DNA from: Sulfurimonas sp. HSL3-7
Lineage (GTDB): Bacteria > Campylobacterota > Campylobacteria > Campylobacterales > Sulfurimonadaceae
NCBI RefSeq assembly: GCF_039645985.1
Contig: NZ_CP147919.1
Coordinates: 2,728,001 to 2,792,000 of the forward strand
Reading direction: 5' to 3'
Length of the DNA stretch: 64,000 bases
Positions within the stretch are counted from its first letter, which is position 1, and the number at the start of each line of letters is the position of its first letter. A model generated the notes under the pieces. It saw only the letters and a program-made list of their open reading frames with translations. It was not told where the DNA came from and made no database searches. Of the stretch, positions 1 to 9,713 are shown piece after piece. The position numbers were made by a program, and so were the translations under genes.

Positions 1-1
1 C

Positions 2-1753
2 CCGCTCGAGAACAACTGGGAGATCGGCGTCCTCTACGGCCCGCACGGTGCCCCGGACTTTTTTACCGATGATGATATCAAGACCTTTTTCGAGACCGAA
101 TGGGAGATCCACTACAACTCCAACCGTACGGGTGTACGCCTGATCGGGCCGAAACCGCAGTGGGCACGGACCGACGGCGGCGAGGCGGGGCTTCACCCCT
201 CCAACATCCACGACAACGCCTATGCGATCGGCGCGGTCGACTTTACCGGCGACATGCCGGTCATCCTCGGTCCCGACGGCCCGAGCCTCGGCGGTTTCGT
301 CTGCCCGGTGACCATCATCACTGCCGAACTCTGGAAGATGGGGCAGCTCCGCGCCGGCGACAAGGTCAAGTTTGTCCCTGTCGAGCACGACACCGCGATG
401 GCGATGCTCAAAGCGCAGGAGGAGGCCGTCGCTTCGCTCTCTACCTACGACGAACGCGCTTTCCTGGCGCCGAAACCGATCGGTTCGCCGATCCTCTACA
501 GCGACCCGGGCAAAGGCGACCTTCCGGATGTGGTCTTCCGCCAGTCGGGCGACAGCTACCTGCTGGTCGAGTACGGCGAGATGACGCTCGACATCGAGCT
601 GCGTTTCAGGGTCCATGTATTGATGGAGGCGCTCAAAGAGGCAGATATCGAGGGGATCACCGACATCACGCCGGGTATCCGTTCGCTTCAGCTCCATTTC
701 GAACCGAAGGTGTGCGACCGTGCGGAACTCATCGAGAAACTCAAAGAGATCGAGCTGACCCTCCCCTCCATCGAGGATATCGAAGTCCCGGCGCGTGTTG
801 TCCACCTGCCGCTTTCGTGGGATGACGAATCGACGCGTGTCGCCATCGACAAGTATATGAAGACGGTCCGCCCCGATGCGCCGTGGTGCCCGAGCAACAT
901 CGAATTCATCCGCCGTATCAACGGCCTCGACAGTATCGAGGAGGTCAAAAAGATCGTCTTCGGCGCCAACTACCTGGTGATGGGTCTGGGCGACGTCTAC
1001 CTCGGTGCTCCGGTCGCGACTCCGCTTGACCCACGACACCGTCTGGTCACGACCAAATACAACCCGGCACGTACCTGGACGCCGGAGAACGCCGTCGGTA
1101 TCGGCGGTGCCTATATGTGTGTCTACGGCATGGAAGGCCCGGGCGGCTACCAGTTCGTCGGCCGTACCGTGCAGATGTGGAACCGCTACCGTCAAACGGC
1201 GGATTTCAAGGAGGGCAAACCGTGGCTGCTGAACTTTTTCGACCAGATCAAGTTCTACGAGGTAAGTGCCGAAGAGCTTCACCATATGCGCGAAGAGTTC
1301 CCGCGGGGCCGTGTCAAACTGAAGGTCGAGGAGACCACCTTCAGCCTTAAAGCCTACAAAGCGTTCCTTGAGACGAACGACGACTCTATCAAAGAGTTCA
1401 AGCAGATCCAGCAGGCTGCATTCGACGAAGAGCGGGCGATGTGGGAACGCACCGGTCTGGCCAATTTCAAGAGCGAGAGCGGCGAGGTGCTTGAGCAGGA
1501 GATGGAGATTATCGATCTCGGCGATAACGGCGAAGCGGTCGAATCACCGGTCCAGGGGAGCCTCTGGAAGGTGACGGCCAAGCTCGGCGATATCGTCGAA
1601 GAGGGGGAGGTGCTTGCGATTGCGGAATCGATGAAGATGGAGGTCGACATCGAAGCACCCGAGTCGGGCAAGATCACCAAAGTGCTCTGCCATGAGGGCG
1701 AAAACGTCCATGCCGGCAAGATGCTCTTCGTCATCGAACCGCTGGAAGCGTAG
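2..1753 (+). CDS. Urea carboxylase, C-terminal part (start outside window)
   Basis: Biotin-dependent enzyme that carboxylates urea to allophanate with ATP and bicarbonate. The frame is open from base 2, so the biotin carboxylase half lies upstream of the window. The 583 visible residues begin inside the carboxyltransferase KipA-like (CT_A_B) domain ([28 protein letters not shown]), continue through the KipI-like (CT_C_D) domain, and end in a biotinyl domain with the acceptor lysine in AESMKMEV about 38 residues from the C terminus. A split allophanate hydrolase for the next step lies at 3601-5320. Close relatives act on guanidine rather than urea, and the visible part alone does not exclude that. 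The domain order is normal for urea carboxylase. Confidence 0.93.
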   Translation, partial: PLENNWEIGVLYGPHGAPDFFTDDDIKTFFETEWEIHYNSNRTGVRLIGPKPQWARTDGGEAGLHPSNIHDNAYAIGAVDFTGDMPVILGPDGPSLGGFVCPVTIITAELWKMGQLRAGDKVKFVPVEHDTAMAMLKAQEEAVASLSTYDERAFLAPKPIGSPILYSDPGKGDLPDVVFRQSGDSYLLVEYGEMTLDIELRFRVHVLMEALKEADIEGITDITPGIRSLQLHFEPKVCDRAELIEKLKEIELTLPSIEDIEVPARVVHLPLSWDDESTRVAIDKYMKTVRPDAPWCPSNIEFIRRINGLDSIEEVKKIVFGANYLVMGLGDVYLGAPVATPLDPRHRLVTTKYNPARTWTPENAVGIGGAYMCVYGMEGPGGYQFVGRTVQMWNRYRQTADFKEGKPWLLNFFDQIKFYEVSAEELHHMREEFPRGRVKLKVEETTFSLKAYKAFLETNDDSIKEFKQIQQAAFDEERAMWERTGLANFKSESGEVLEQEMEIIDLGDNGEAVESPVQGSLWKVTAKLGDIVEEGEVLAIAESMKMEVDIEAPESGKITKVLCHEGENVHAGKMLFVIEPLEA

Positions 1754-1762
1754 GCGGCAGGT

Positions 1763-2614
1763 ATGCAGCTGCAACTCTTCAAGACGATGTGGGGCTTCGA
1801 GGGAGATTTCGAGAACGCCTGTATTGAGGCCAAAGAGGCCGGTTTTGACGGCATCGAAGGCCGGGCGCCGAAAGATCCGCAGGAGCGCCTCCGCTGGAAA
1901 AGATCTCTTGAGAAGCATGGTCTCGCCTATATCGCCGAGATCGTGACCGGCGGGGATTATGTCCCGCGGCGTGATCTTGCTCCCGCAGCCCATCTGCAGG
2001 ACATCGAAACGGCGCTCGAAGAGAGCAGGGAGCTTTCCCCGCTCTTCGCGACCTGTATAGCAGGGTGCGATGCCTGGAGCGAAGCGGAGAGTATCCGTTT
2101 CTTCGACGACGCGATGCAGCTGGCGAACAAACACGGTGTGGCGGTCACCTTCGAGACGCACCGCAGCCGCTGCCTCTTTACCCCGTGGGCAACACGGCGT
2201 ATTGTCGAGGCGCTGCCGGAGATTTCGCTTACGGCGGACATCAGCCACTGGTGCGTCGTCTGTGAACGGCAGATGGATACCGAACTGGAGATCATCGCCG
2301 CGATCGCCCCGAACGTCCGCCATATCCATGCCCGCGTCGGATACGATCAGGGACCGCAGGTACCGCATCCCGGTGCACCGGAATATGCCTCCGCACTGGC
2401 GGCACACCAACAGTGCTGGGAGCTCTTCTGGGAAGCGCAGCAGGCCGAGGGCATGCAAACAACGATGACCCCGGAGTTCGGACCCGACGGCTATCTGCAC
2501 ACCCTTCCCTTTACCCAGGCCCCGGTTGCCGATCTCTGGACGCTTAACCGCTGGATAGCAAATGAAGAACGCTGCCACTACAGCAAGTATCAGGAAAAAA
2601 AGGCTCTTATATGA
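1763..2614 (+). CDS. Sugar phosphate isomerase/epimerase-like TIM-barrel protein
   Basis: A 283-residue protein of the xylose isomerase-like TIM-barrel family (AP endonuclease 2 type). Motifs fitting a metal-binding barrel are VTFETHRSR, SLTADISHWCVV (Asp and His), RHIHARVGY and the late acidic residue in TPEFGPDGY. It begins 9 bases after the urea carboxylase stop and its stop overlaps the next start (ATGA), so it is probably co-transcribed and translationally coupled with the urea genes. Its substrate is unknown. A role in nitrogen-compound metabolism is inferred only from position. Confidence 0.85.
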   Translation: MQLQLFKTMWGFEGDFENACIEAKEAGFDGIEGRAPKDPQERLRWKRSLEKHGLAYIAEIVTGGDYVPRRDLAPAAHLQDIETALEESRELSPLFATCIAGCDAWSEAESIRFFDDAMQLANKHGVAVTFETHRSRCLFTPWATRRIVEALPEISLTADISHWCVVCERQMDTELEIIAAIAPNVRHIHARVGYDQGPQVPHPGAPEYASALAAHQQCWELFWEAQQAEGMQTTMTPEFGPDGYLHTLPFTQAPVADLWTLNRWIANEERCHYSKYQEKKALI

Positions 2615-3495
2615 GATCACATCTGCCCGTCATCATCCTTTTCGGCGCCTCCATACTCTGGGGGCTTACCTGGCTGCCGCTTAAACATATCAATGCTCTC
2701 GGTATCGACGGTGTCACCCTCACCTTCCTGGTCTACGGTCTGCTGGCACTGGTATTGACACCGCTTCTGCTGGTACAGTTTTCAACATGGCGCATGCACA
2801 CCAAAGCAATGCTGCTGATCCTGATACTTGGCGGCGGAGCCAACCTCGCCTTCACCTATGCCCTTGTCAACGGTGAAGTGATCCGCGTTATGGTCCTCTT
2901 CTACCTCCTGCCGGTCTGGGGCGTGCTCGGCGGCAAGTTCTTTCTGAAAGAGGAGATCGACCGCTGGCGCTGGCTTGGTGCTTCGCTGGCTGTTTTCGGC
3001 GCTTTTTTTATTCTCGGCGGCTTCGAAGCTCTCGACGCACCGCCGTCGTGGATCGACCTGATCGCCCTGCTTTCCGGGTTTTTCTTCGCCATGAACAACC
3101 TTGTTTTCCGTGCCGCCCAGGCGGTACCGGTCGGCTCGAAGATCACCGTGATGTTCTACGGCTGTTTTGCACTGGCCGGGCTGCTGCTAATTGGCGGCGT
3201 GGAACAGCTGCCGCAGGTAGTTTCCGGTGATGCATGGCTCGCACTGGCACTCTACTCTCTGTTCTGGCTGCTGATCGCCAATATCGGTTCCCAGTGGGCC
3301 GTCACCCATATGGAAGCGGGCCGCTCTTCGATCATCATTATCATGGAGCTGATCACCGCCGTTATCTCGGCGATGCTTATCGCGCATGAGACGATGATCC
3401 CTATCGAGATGGCAGGCGGCGTCATGATTCTTACGGCCGCCTTTATCGAAGCCGCGCGCACCAAAGATGACGAAATACCCGAGACCACTATTTAG
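2611..3495 (+). CDS. EamA/DMT-family inner-membrane transporter
   Basis: A 294-residue, strongly hydrophobic protein with about ten predicted membrane segments in two EamA repeats. The first repeat starts at the N terminus (LFGASILWGLTWLPLK). The second starts near residue 150 and ends in the typical late-helix motif GGVMILTAAFIEA. The ATG overlaps the preceding stop as ATGA, placing it in the urea-degradation operon. DMT proteins move small metabolites and can be importers or exporters. The substrate is not readable, and import of a urea-related compound is only a guess from context. Confidence 0.88.
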   Translation: MRSHLPVIILFGASILWGLTWLPLKHINALGIDGVTLTFLVYGLLALVLTPLLLVQFSTWRMHTKAMLLILILGGGANLAFTYALVNGEVIRVMVLFYLLPVWGVLGGKFFLKEEIDRWRWLGASLAVFGAFFILGGFEALDAPPSWIDLIALLSGFFFAMNNLVFRAAQAVPVGSKITVMFYGCFALAGLLLIGGVEQLPQVVSGDAWLALALYSLFWLLIANIGSQWAVTHMEAGRSSIIIIMELITAVISAMLIAHETMIPIEMAGGVMILTAAFIEAARTKDDEIPETTI

Positions 3496-3563
3496 AGAAC
3501 GCTATATGAGCAAAAGCCCATGTAGCTACGCTGGCCGCTAAGGCACAAAATGAGTGAAACACT

Positions 3564-3580
3564 TGCCCCGTTCAGGGGCA
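3564..3580 (+). other. Short hairpin in operon spacer
   Basis: The sequence TGCCCCGTTCAGGGGCA forms a six-base stem with a five-base loop. It sits between the transporter stop and the allophanate hydrolase start and has no following T-run, so it is not a standard terminator. It could stabilise or process the mRNA between the two halves of the operon. Role unproven. Confidence 0.4.
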
Positions 3581-3600
3581 GAATGACACAAGGAAGAACT

Positions 3601-4935
3601 ATGACAATCTCACAACTTAAAAACGATTATATAAATAAAATATCGACACCCCGGGAGCTGATGGCAGCGATCAGAAAACGGATCGAAGCCCATGCCGAAA
3701 ACCCGATCTGGATCCATCTTCTCAGCGATGAGGAGCTGGAGCCCTACCTGGCACGCCTCGAAGAGAGCGATCCGGCATCCTTGCCGCTCTACGGCATCCC
3801 CTTTTCCATCAAGGACAACATCGATCTTGCCGGTGTTCCGACGACTGCCGCCTGTCCCGACTTCAGCTATGTTCCCGAGCGCTCCGCCTATGTCGTGGAG
3901 TTGCTGATCGAAGCTGGGGCGATACCTGTCGGCAAAAGCAACCTTGACCAGTTCGCTACCGGTCTGGTCGGAACCCGTTCGCCCTACGGTGCCGGCCGTA
4001 ACAGCATCAACCCTGACTACATTTCGGGCGGTTCAAGTTCCGGGAGTGCCCTGAGCGTTGCTCTTGAGATGGCAGCCTTTTCACTCGGGACCGACACCGC
4101 CGGTTCGGGACGTGTTCCGGCTGCCTTTAATAACCTCGTGGGCGTCAAACCTTCCAAAGGGGTATTGAGCACTTCGGGACTGGTACCGGCCTGCCGCAGC
4201 CTCGACTGCATCTCTATCTTTGCCAACACCACCGAAGATGCCCGGTGCGTCTTTGACATCGCCGCCGCTTTCGACGAGAGCGATCCCTACAGCCGTCCGA
4301 TGCCGGTGACACAGAAGAGTCTACTCTCCACTTTCAGGTTCGCTATCCCGAAAAAAGAGCAGCTGAAGTTCTTCGGTGACGATGAGGCCGAAACCCTCTA
4401 CTACAAAGCGATCGAACTTTTTGAAAGTATGGGCGGCACTGCGGTTGAGAGCGACTTTTCGCCTCTCTTCGAAGCCGCCGACCTGCTCTACTACGGCCCC
4501 TGGGTCGCCGAACGCTACGTTGCTGTCAAGGAGATGATGGAAGAGAAGCCCGAGAGCTTTATTGATGTCACAAGAACCATCATCCAATCCGGAAAAAGTA
4601 AAAGCGCGGAAGACTACTTTAACGCGGAATACAAGCTCAAAGCCTACCGTCGCCGGGCCGACAGACTGATGGCCGATGTCGCCTTCGCTTTGACGCCGAC
4701 GACAGGGACCATCTACACCATCGACGAGGTCAACGCCGACCCGATCCAGCTCAACACCAACCTGGGCTATTACACCAACTTCATGAACCTGCTCGACTTC
4801 TCGGCCTACGCCGTTCCGGCCGGCTTCAGGAAGAACGGTCTGCCCTTCGGCGTCACCCTCTTTGCCGAAGCATTCGAGGACCGCAAGCTGATGCAGTTTG
4901 GCGAAGCGTACATCCGAAAGGCATCCCATGGCTGA
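3601..4935 (+). CDS. atzF: Allophanate hydrolase, amidase domain subunit
   Basis: Amidase-signature hydrolase that splits allophanate, the product of urea carboxylase, toward ammonia and CO2. The start at 3601 has AAGGAAG eight bases upstream; an earlier ATG at 3550 has no such site. The protein is about 444 residues. The Ser-cisSer-Lys triad is visible: Lys in PFSIKDNID (about residue 71), cis-Ser in GGSSSGSA (about 145-147) and nucleophile Ser in TDTAGSGRVP (about 169). AtzF/DUR1,2-type allophanate hydrolases are usually about 600 residues with a fused C-terminal domain. Here that domain is the next gene, which overlaps this one by 8 bases. Confidence 0.88.
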   Translation: MTISQLKNDYINKISTPRELMAAIRKRIEAHAENPIWIHLLSDEELEPYLARLEESDPASLPLYGIPFSIKDNIDLAGVPTTAACPDFSYVPERSAYVVELLIEAGAIPVGKSNLDQFATGLVGTRSPYGAGRNSINPDYISGGSSSGSALSVALEMAAFSLGTDTAGSGRVPAAFNNLVGVKPSKGVLSTSGLVPACRSLDCISIFANTTEDARCVFDIAAAFDESDPYSRPMPVTQKSLLSTFRFAIPKKEQLKFFGDDEAETLYYKAIELFESMGGTAVESDFSPLFEAADLLYYGPWVAERYVAVKEMMEEKPESFIDVTRTIIQSGKSKSAEDYFNAEYKLKAYRRRADRLMADVAFALTPTTGTIYTIDEVNADPIQLNTNLGYYTNFMNLLDFSAYAVPAGFRKNGLPFGVTLFAEAFEDRKLMQFGEAYIRKASHG

Positions 4936-5320
4936 GTTCATCGATATCGCCGTCTGCGGCGCCCACATGCGCGGCCTGCCGCTCAACCACCAACTTACCG
5001 AACTCCAAGCCATCTTTATTAAGGCGACCAAAACGGCCAAAGGGTACCGCCTCTTTAACGTCCCTGAGAAAGTGCCGCCGCGCCCCGGTATGGTACGCGA
5101 CCGTTCGTCCGAAGCAGCGCTTGAACTCGAAGTGTGGTCGATGCCACTGGAAAACTTCGGCGCCTTCATGGTGCAGATCACCTCACCGCTGTGCATCGGG
5201 ACGGTCTTTTTGGAAGACGGTTCTTCGGTCTACGGCTTTCTGTGTGAGAACGACCCGCTCAAAGGGGCCGAGGAGATCACCGTCCACGGCGGCTGGAAAA
5301 ACTACCTCGCAGCACGCTGA
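4928..5320 (+). CDS. Allophanate hydrolase C-terminal domain as a separate protein
   Basis: A 130-residue protein matching the gamma-glutamylcyclotransferase-like C-terminal domain of allophanate hydrolase: AVCGAHMRGLPLNHQL at the start, then LFNVPEKVPPRPGM, VWSMPLENFGAFM, PLCIGTVFLEDG and the late YGFLCE and GGWKNYL motifs. In fused enzymes this domain decarboxylates the N-carboxycarbamate made by the amidase domain. The ATG at 4928 lies inside the amidase gene (8-base overlap), suggesting coupled synthesis of two halves of one enzyme. It is read here as a natural split, not a frameshift, because it keeps its own start and a complete domain. Confidence 0.8.
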   Translation: MAEFIDIAVCGAHMRGLPLNHQLTELQAIFIKATKTAKGYRLFNVPEKVPPRPGMVRDRSSEAALELEVWSMPLENFGAFMVQITSPLCIGTVFLEDGSSVYGFLCENDPLKGAEEITVHGGWKNYLAAR

Positions 5321-5355
5321 GACGAGAACGCACTGTTTTTACCGAGGGGGCACCT

Positions 5356-5763
5356 TTAATGCTGTACCCGTAACAGGACCTGAAACGTGCTCTCCGCCCC
5401 GATATCATCACGATCGACGGTGACACTCAAGTCCTCCCCGACGGTCGCAATGATCTCCACCTGCTTTCCGGCGTCACGGTAAGTCACCAGCCCCGCCTCC
5501 TGTTCCGCCGACAACCCGGGCATGACGCTCTCAATATAACCGTTCAGGGCCGCTATGTCCGAAAAGGTGCGCCCGGTGATACCCGCGATCAGCGTCTGCA
5601 TGGCGTCGAAAGTGATAACACACTGCAGGCAGTCCTTGTTGGCGCGGCTGATCCCCTCGTTGGCAAACGAGACGATCCCGCTCGACTGGATCGTTCGGAG
5701 CTCCTCCATCGTGATCTCTTTGGAGCCGTACCGCGCTTTAAGTTGTGAAAACGTCGTGATCAT
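5356..5763 (-). CDS. Unknown 135-residue protein
   Basis: Function not recognised. The gene has a good ribosome site (AAGGGGA seven bases before the ATG) and codon use like its neighbours, so it is probably real. The protein is soluble-looking, without signal peptide or membrane segment. It contains a KDCLQC pair of cysteines near residues 43-46 and a C-terminal beta-rich stretch (VEIIATVGEDLSVTVDRDD). It is convergent with the allophanate hydrolase pair and lies just downstream of the ABC exporter operon, separated from it by about 100 bases. Confidence 0.6.
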   Translation of the reverse strand: MITTFSQLKARYGSKEITMEELRTIQSSGIVSFANEGISRANKDCLQCVITFDAMQTLIAGITGRTFSDIAALNGYIESVMPGLSAEQEAGLVTYRDAGKQVEIIATVGEDLSVTVDRDDIGAESTFQVLLRVQH

Positions 5764-5860
5764 ACTGTCCCCTTTACCTTGAACGCGGATGGTTGCTCCG
5801 CTCTTTAGCGATACAGATGCATAATCCGTTCATTTACCGCTCCCGGTGACAACCGCCCCT

Positions 5861-6985
5861 TTACGACCCCGATGCCAGGCTTCGGCGGAAAAGTATCAGC
5901 GTCAGCGTGAAGAATATCACCCCGATCCCGAGAATGGCCAGCATGTCGGGCCAGACGAGATCGAACCCTGCACCACGGTAAAGTACAGCCTGGGCCATGC
6001 TGACGAAGTGGCTCGTCGGCAGTAGGTGCATAATCTGCTGCACCATGAAGGGCATGCTCTCAAACGGCGTGATCGTACCGGAGAGGACCATCAGCGGCAA
6101 AAGGGTCAAGATGAGGATCAGCCCGAACTGCGGCATGCTCCGCGCCACCGTCCCCATGAAGATCCCCATGGAGGTGGTCGAAAAGAGCATCAGGAACCCG
6201 CCGAAGAGAAAGAGCAGCGTTGAGCCTTCCACCGGTACTTTCAGGATCTCCTGCAAGACGACGTAGAGGGCGAAGGCCGTTGCCGCAAGCACGACCACCG
6301 CCATCGACCACACCTTCGCCAGCATGATCTCCAGAGGGTTCAGCGGCATCACCATAAGATGCTCGAGCGTACCGTGCTCGCGTTCGCGGATCAGCGACGC
6401 CCCGGCCAGGATGATCGCCAGCATCGAAATATTGTTGATGATCTCCATCACACCGCCGAACCAGCTGCTTGTCAGGTTGGGATTGTATTTCATCCGTATG
6501 GCGAGCTCGACGGGCAGGCGGCCGCCGTGGCTGCCGCTGAGAAAATCGGAGACCTCGTTCGTGATCATCTGCTGAATGTACCCCGCCCCGATACCCGCCT
6601 GGGCCATACGCATCGCATCGATGTTGACCTGGATGGAGGGCTGTTTTCCGGCAAGCAGCTCTTTTTCGAAACCGGAGGGGATGTTCAGCACGAAGGTGTA
6701 ACGCCCGGCATCCATGCCCGGATCGACCTCGCTGCGCGATATATATTGCGGCGTCTGGAAGCGCGGGCCGTAGAAGGCGTCCACGATACGGCCGGAGAGG
6801 ACGGAGCGGTCCGCATCGACGAAGGCAACGGGAACGTTGCGGAGCTCCGTGGAGGTCGCCGTCGCACCGACGTAGATACCGATGGAAAAGGAGTAGACGA
6901 TCAGGATGATCATCACCTTGTCGTGCCAGAGGCTTCGAAGCTCTTTGATTCCGAGACGATAGATATTGCGTAGGTGCTGCATCAT
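5861..6985 (-). CDS. ABC-2 type permease, YhhJ-like
   Basis: Inner-membrane permease of a tripartite ABC exporter, about 374 residues. One membrane segment near the N terminus (MIILIVYSFSIGIYVGA) is followed by a large periplasmic loop and then five or six segments from about residue 180, ending FFTLTLILFRRSLA; this is the ABC-2 YhhJ layout. The ATG at 6985 is chosen because GGAG lies eight bases upstream; a TTG two codons earlier overlaps the preceding TGA and is an alternative. It is the last gene of the operon starting with the TetR gene and probably pairs with the permease half of the RbbA-like protein. Confidence 0.9.
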   Translation of the reverse strand: MMQHLRNIYRLGIKELRSLWHDKVMIILIVYSFSIGIYVGATATSTELRNVPVAFVDADRSVLSGRIVDAFYGPRFQTPQYISRSEVDPGMDAGRYTFVLNIPSGFEKELLAGKQPSIQVNIDAMRMAQAGIGAGYIQQMITNEVSDFLSGSHGGRLPVELAIRMKYNPNLTSSWFGGVMEIINNISMLAIILAGASLIREREHGTLEHLMVMPLNPLEIMLAKVWSMAVVVLAATAFALYVVLQEILKVPVEGSTLLFLFGGFLMLFSTTSMGIFMGTVARSMPQFGLILILTLLPLMVLSGTITPFESMPFMVQQIMHLLPTSHFVSMAQAVLYRGAGFDLVWPDMLAILGIGVIFFTLTLILFRRSLASGS

Positions 6986-6987
6986 CG

Positions 6988-9708
6988 TCAACGCTCCTGC
7001 CGTTTTAAGGCCGCAATACTCAGCAGCGTCAGTACAACGGCTTCCGTAGCCAGTATGAGCAGGTCGGGGTAGAGTTCCTCAAACCCCAGCGCCTTGCTGA
7101 AGACGCCGCGGCTGATGTTGATGAAGTAGGTCACCGGGAAGATGTGGCCGACAACGGCGGCGATTCCTTCGAGCGAACTCACCGGATCTTTCAGCCCCGA
7201 AAAGTTGATCGTCGGCAGCAGAGTCAGGACCGAAGTTCCCGCCAGCGCGGCGATCTGCGTCCGGGTGAACGAGGACATCAGCAGGCCGATGCCCGTCGTG
7301 ACCGTCACGAAAAGCAGTGCCCCGAGCGTCAAAACGGCGAAACTTCCCTTGATCTGAACGCCGAAGAGCGTGACCGCCAGGACGATCAGCCCGAAGTACC
7401 CGACCATACTGATGACGATATAGGGGAGCTGCTTGCCGAAGAGGAACTCGAACCTGGTCGTCGGCGTCGCGTAGAAATTGGTGATGGAGCCCAGCTCCTT
7501 TTCGCGCACTACGCTCAGCGCCATCAAAACCGCGGGGATAAAGATGAGCAGCATGGGAATGACCGCAGGCACCATCGCGTCGAGACTCTTAAAGTCCTGG
7601 TTGTAGCGGTAACGCATCTCCATCTTCACCGCAGAGAGTTGCGGGGTATAGCCCAGCGTCTCCCTGGCCGACTGGAGCAGGTAGGCATAGTGCATCCCCT
7701 GAACATACCCGCGAATCGTCTCCGCGCGAAACGGCATCGCACCGTCGATCCAGACCCCTATCTCCGTCGCTTCACCCCGCTGGACAGCCCTGCCGAAGCC
7801 CGGCGGTATCTCCAGTGCCACCGAGACATCCCCGCTCTTCATCCGCTGGTCCAACGCCCCCTGGTCGCTGAGCTCCGGCCTTTCACGGAAGTAGCGCGAT
7901 CCGGATATGTTCTGTATATAGTTGCGGCTCTGCGGGGTTTTGTCACGGTCAAGCACCGCGAAACGTATATCTTCGACATCCATCGTGATGCCGTAACCGA
8001 AGATGAAGAGCAGGATCGCCATACCGGCAAGCGCAAAGGTGAGGCGGATGGGGTCTCGGATCACCTCGAGCGACTCCCGGTAAGTGTAGCCGAAGAGCCG
8101 TAAAAAGCTGAACCAGCGCCGCTGCCCCGCCAGAGCGCTTTTCGTGACGGTCATGTCGGCGGGAAGGCTCTTCTTCGGACCGTCTGCCGCCTCAAGGTAG
8201 TCGATAAAGGCCTCCTCCAGCGTCGCTTTGTCGCGTGCCGCGACCAGAGCTTCGGGCCTGTCGCATACCAGTACCCTCCCCTGGTGCATCAACGAAATGC
8301 GGTCGCACCGTTCGCCTTCGTTCATAAAGTGGGTGGAGATAAAGATGGTGACGTTGTCCTTGCGGGCAAGATCGACGAGCATCTCCCAGAAACTGTCCCT
8401 CGAGACCGGGTCGACGCCGGAGGTCGGTTCGTCGAGAATGAGCATCTCCGGCGCATGGACCACCGCCACCGCAAGCGAAAGTCGCTGGCGTATGCCCAGC
8501 GGAAGATCCGACGCAAATGTCTCTTCGTAACGCTCAAGATCAAAACGGACCAGCATCGCATCCACCCGTCCCTCGATCTTCCCTGCAGGCAGGTGGTAGA
8601 GCTGGGCGTGAAGTACGAGGTTCTGTCTGACCGTCAACTCCCCGTAAAGCGAAAAGGACTGGGTCATATACCCCACCCGTCGGCGTGTCTGGAGGTCGTG
8701 TCCGGCCGCGGGTTCGCCGAAGAGCCAGGCGCTGCCCTCGCTCGGTGTCAGCAGCCCGGTCAGCATCTTCATGGTCGTGGTCTTACCGCAGCCGTTGGAA
8801 CCGAGAAAACCGAAGATCTCCCCCCGCCCGATCCTGAAACTCACATTGTCAACCGCCGTAAAATCGCCGAAGGTCATGGTCAGTCCTTCGGCGATGATCG
8901 CGTCGTCGTGATCGACTTCGGCACTGCCGCGCGGCGGTACGACCAGTGTCTGGTGCCCCCGCCGCTTCTCTTCGGGCAGCAACGCGATGAAAGCCGCATC
9001 AAGGTTGTCCGTCCCCGTACGTCTGAGCAGCTCCTGCGGCGTCCCCTCTGCAAGCACCCTGCCCGCATCCATCGCCACCAGCAGATCGAAGTGTTCCGCC
9101 TCCTCCATATAGGCGGATGCCACCAGGACGCTCATCCCGCTGCTGCCTGCGCGGATATGCGCTATCAGCTCCCAAAACTGGCGACGTGACAGCGGGTCGA
9201 CACCGGTCGTCGGTTCATCCAGGATCAGAAGGTCCGGATCGTGGATCAGAGCACAGCAGAGGCCCAGTTTCTGTTTCATCCCCCCGGAGAGCTTTCCCGC
9301 CGGCCTCTCTTTGAATGCGATCAGGCCGGTACTTTCAAGAAGTTCCTGTATCCGGACCTCCCGCGCCTCTCTCTCCAGACCGAAAAGGCGGGCGAAAAAT
9401 TCGACGTTCTCGTAGACGGAGAGGGACATGTAGAGGTTTTTGCCGAGCCCCTGCGGCATATAGGCGATACGCGGGCAGACCCGGAAACGGTAGCCCGCCC
9501 TGCGCATATCGCCGCCGAGCACCTCCAAATGGCCGGTCTGGATCGTACGGACACCCGAAACCAACGACAATAGGGTCGACTTCCCGACACCGTCCGGGCC
9601 GATCAGACCGATGATCTTTCCGGCGGGAAGCTCAAGGGAGACATGGTCGACGGCAACATTTTTACCGTAGGTGTGGCTGATCCCGCTGAGCTTGGCGACA
9701 GGCGTCAT
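6988..9708 (-). CDS. Fused ABC ATPase (two domains) and permease, RbbA/YhiH-like
   Basis: A 906-residue protein with two complete nucleotide-binding domains followed by an ABC-2 permease. The first has Walker [10 protein letters not shown] near residue 37, signature LSGGMKQKL and Walker B LLILDEP. The second has GSNGCGKTT near residue 300, the variant signature LPLGIRQRL and MLILDEP. The permease half starts near residue 550 with an N-terminal membrane segment ([16 protein letters not shown]), a long extracytoplasmic loop and five C-terminal segments. This is the RbbA/YhiH layout. It starts 5 bases after the adaptor gene with GAGAGG upstream. It likely powers export through the adaptor and channel encoded just before it. 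The substrate is unknown. Confidence 0.92.
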   Translation of the reverse strand: MTPVAKLSGISHTYGKNVAVDHVSLELPAGKIIGLIGPDGVGKSTLLSLVSGVRTIQTGHLEVLGGDMRRAGYRFRVCPRIAYMPQGLGKNLYMSLSVYENVEFFARLFGLEREAREVRIQELLESTGLIAFKERPAGKLSGGMKQKLGLCCALIHDPDLLILDEPTTGVDPLSRRQFWELIAHIRAGSSGMSVLVASAYMEEAEHFDLLVAMDAGRVLAEGTPQELLRRTGTDNLDAAFIALLPEEKRRGHQTLVVPPRGSAEVDHDDAIIAEGLTMTFGDFTAVDNVSFRIGRGEIFGFLGSNGCGKTTTMKMLTGLLTPSEGSAWLFGEPAAGHDLQTRRRVGYMTQSFSLYGELTVRQNLVLHAQLYHLPAGKIEGRVDAMLVRFDLERYEETFASDLPLGIRQRLSLAVAVVHAPEMLILDEPTSGVDPVSRDSFWEMLVDLARKDNVTIFISTHFMNEGERCDRISLMHQGRVLVCDRPEALVAARDKATLEEAFIDYLEAADGPKKSLPADMTVTKSALAGQRRWFSFLRLFGYTYRESLEVIRDPIRLTFALAGMAILLFIFGYGITMDVEDIRFAVLDRDKTPQSRNYIQNISGSRYFRERPELSDQGALDQRMKSGDVSVALEIPPGFGRAVQRGEATEIGVWIDGAMPFRAETIRGYVQGMHYAYLLQSARETLGYTPQLSAVKMEMRYRYNQDFKSLDAMVPAVIPMLLIFIPAVLMALSVVREKELGSITNFYATPTTRFEFLFGKQLPYIVISMVGYFGLIVLAVTLFGVQIKGSFAVLTLGALLFVTVTTGIGLLMSSFTRTQIAALAGTSVLTLLPTINFSGLKDPVSSLEGIAAVVGHIFPVTYFINISRGVFSKALGFEELYPDLLILATEAVVLTLLSIAALKRQER

Positions 9709-9713
9709 GGAAC

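Noticed and set aside
254-825. Overlapping frames in the urea carboxylase region, including an Arg-rich 241-codon frame from 100
   Set aside because: Out-of-frame shadows typical of GC-rich genes; the true frame shows continuous urea carboxylase homology from base 2.
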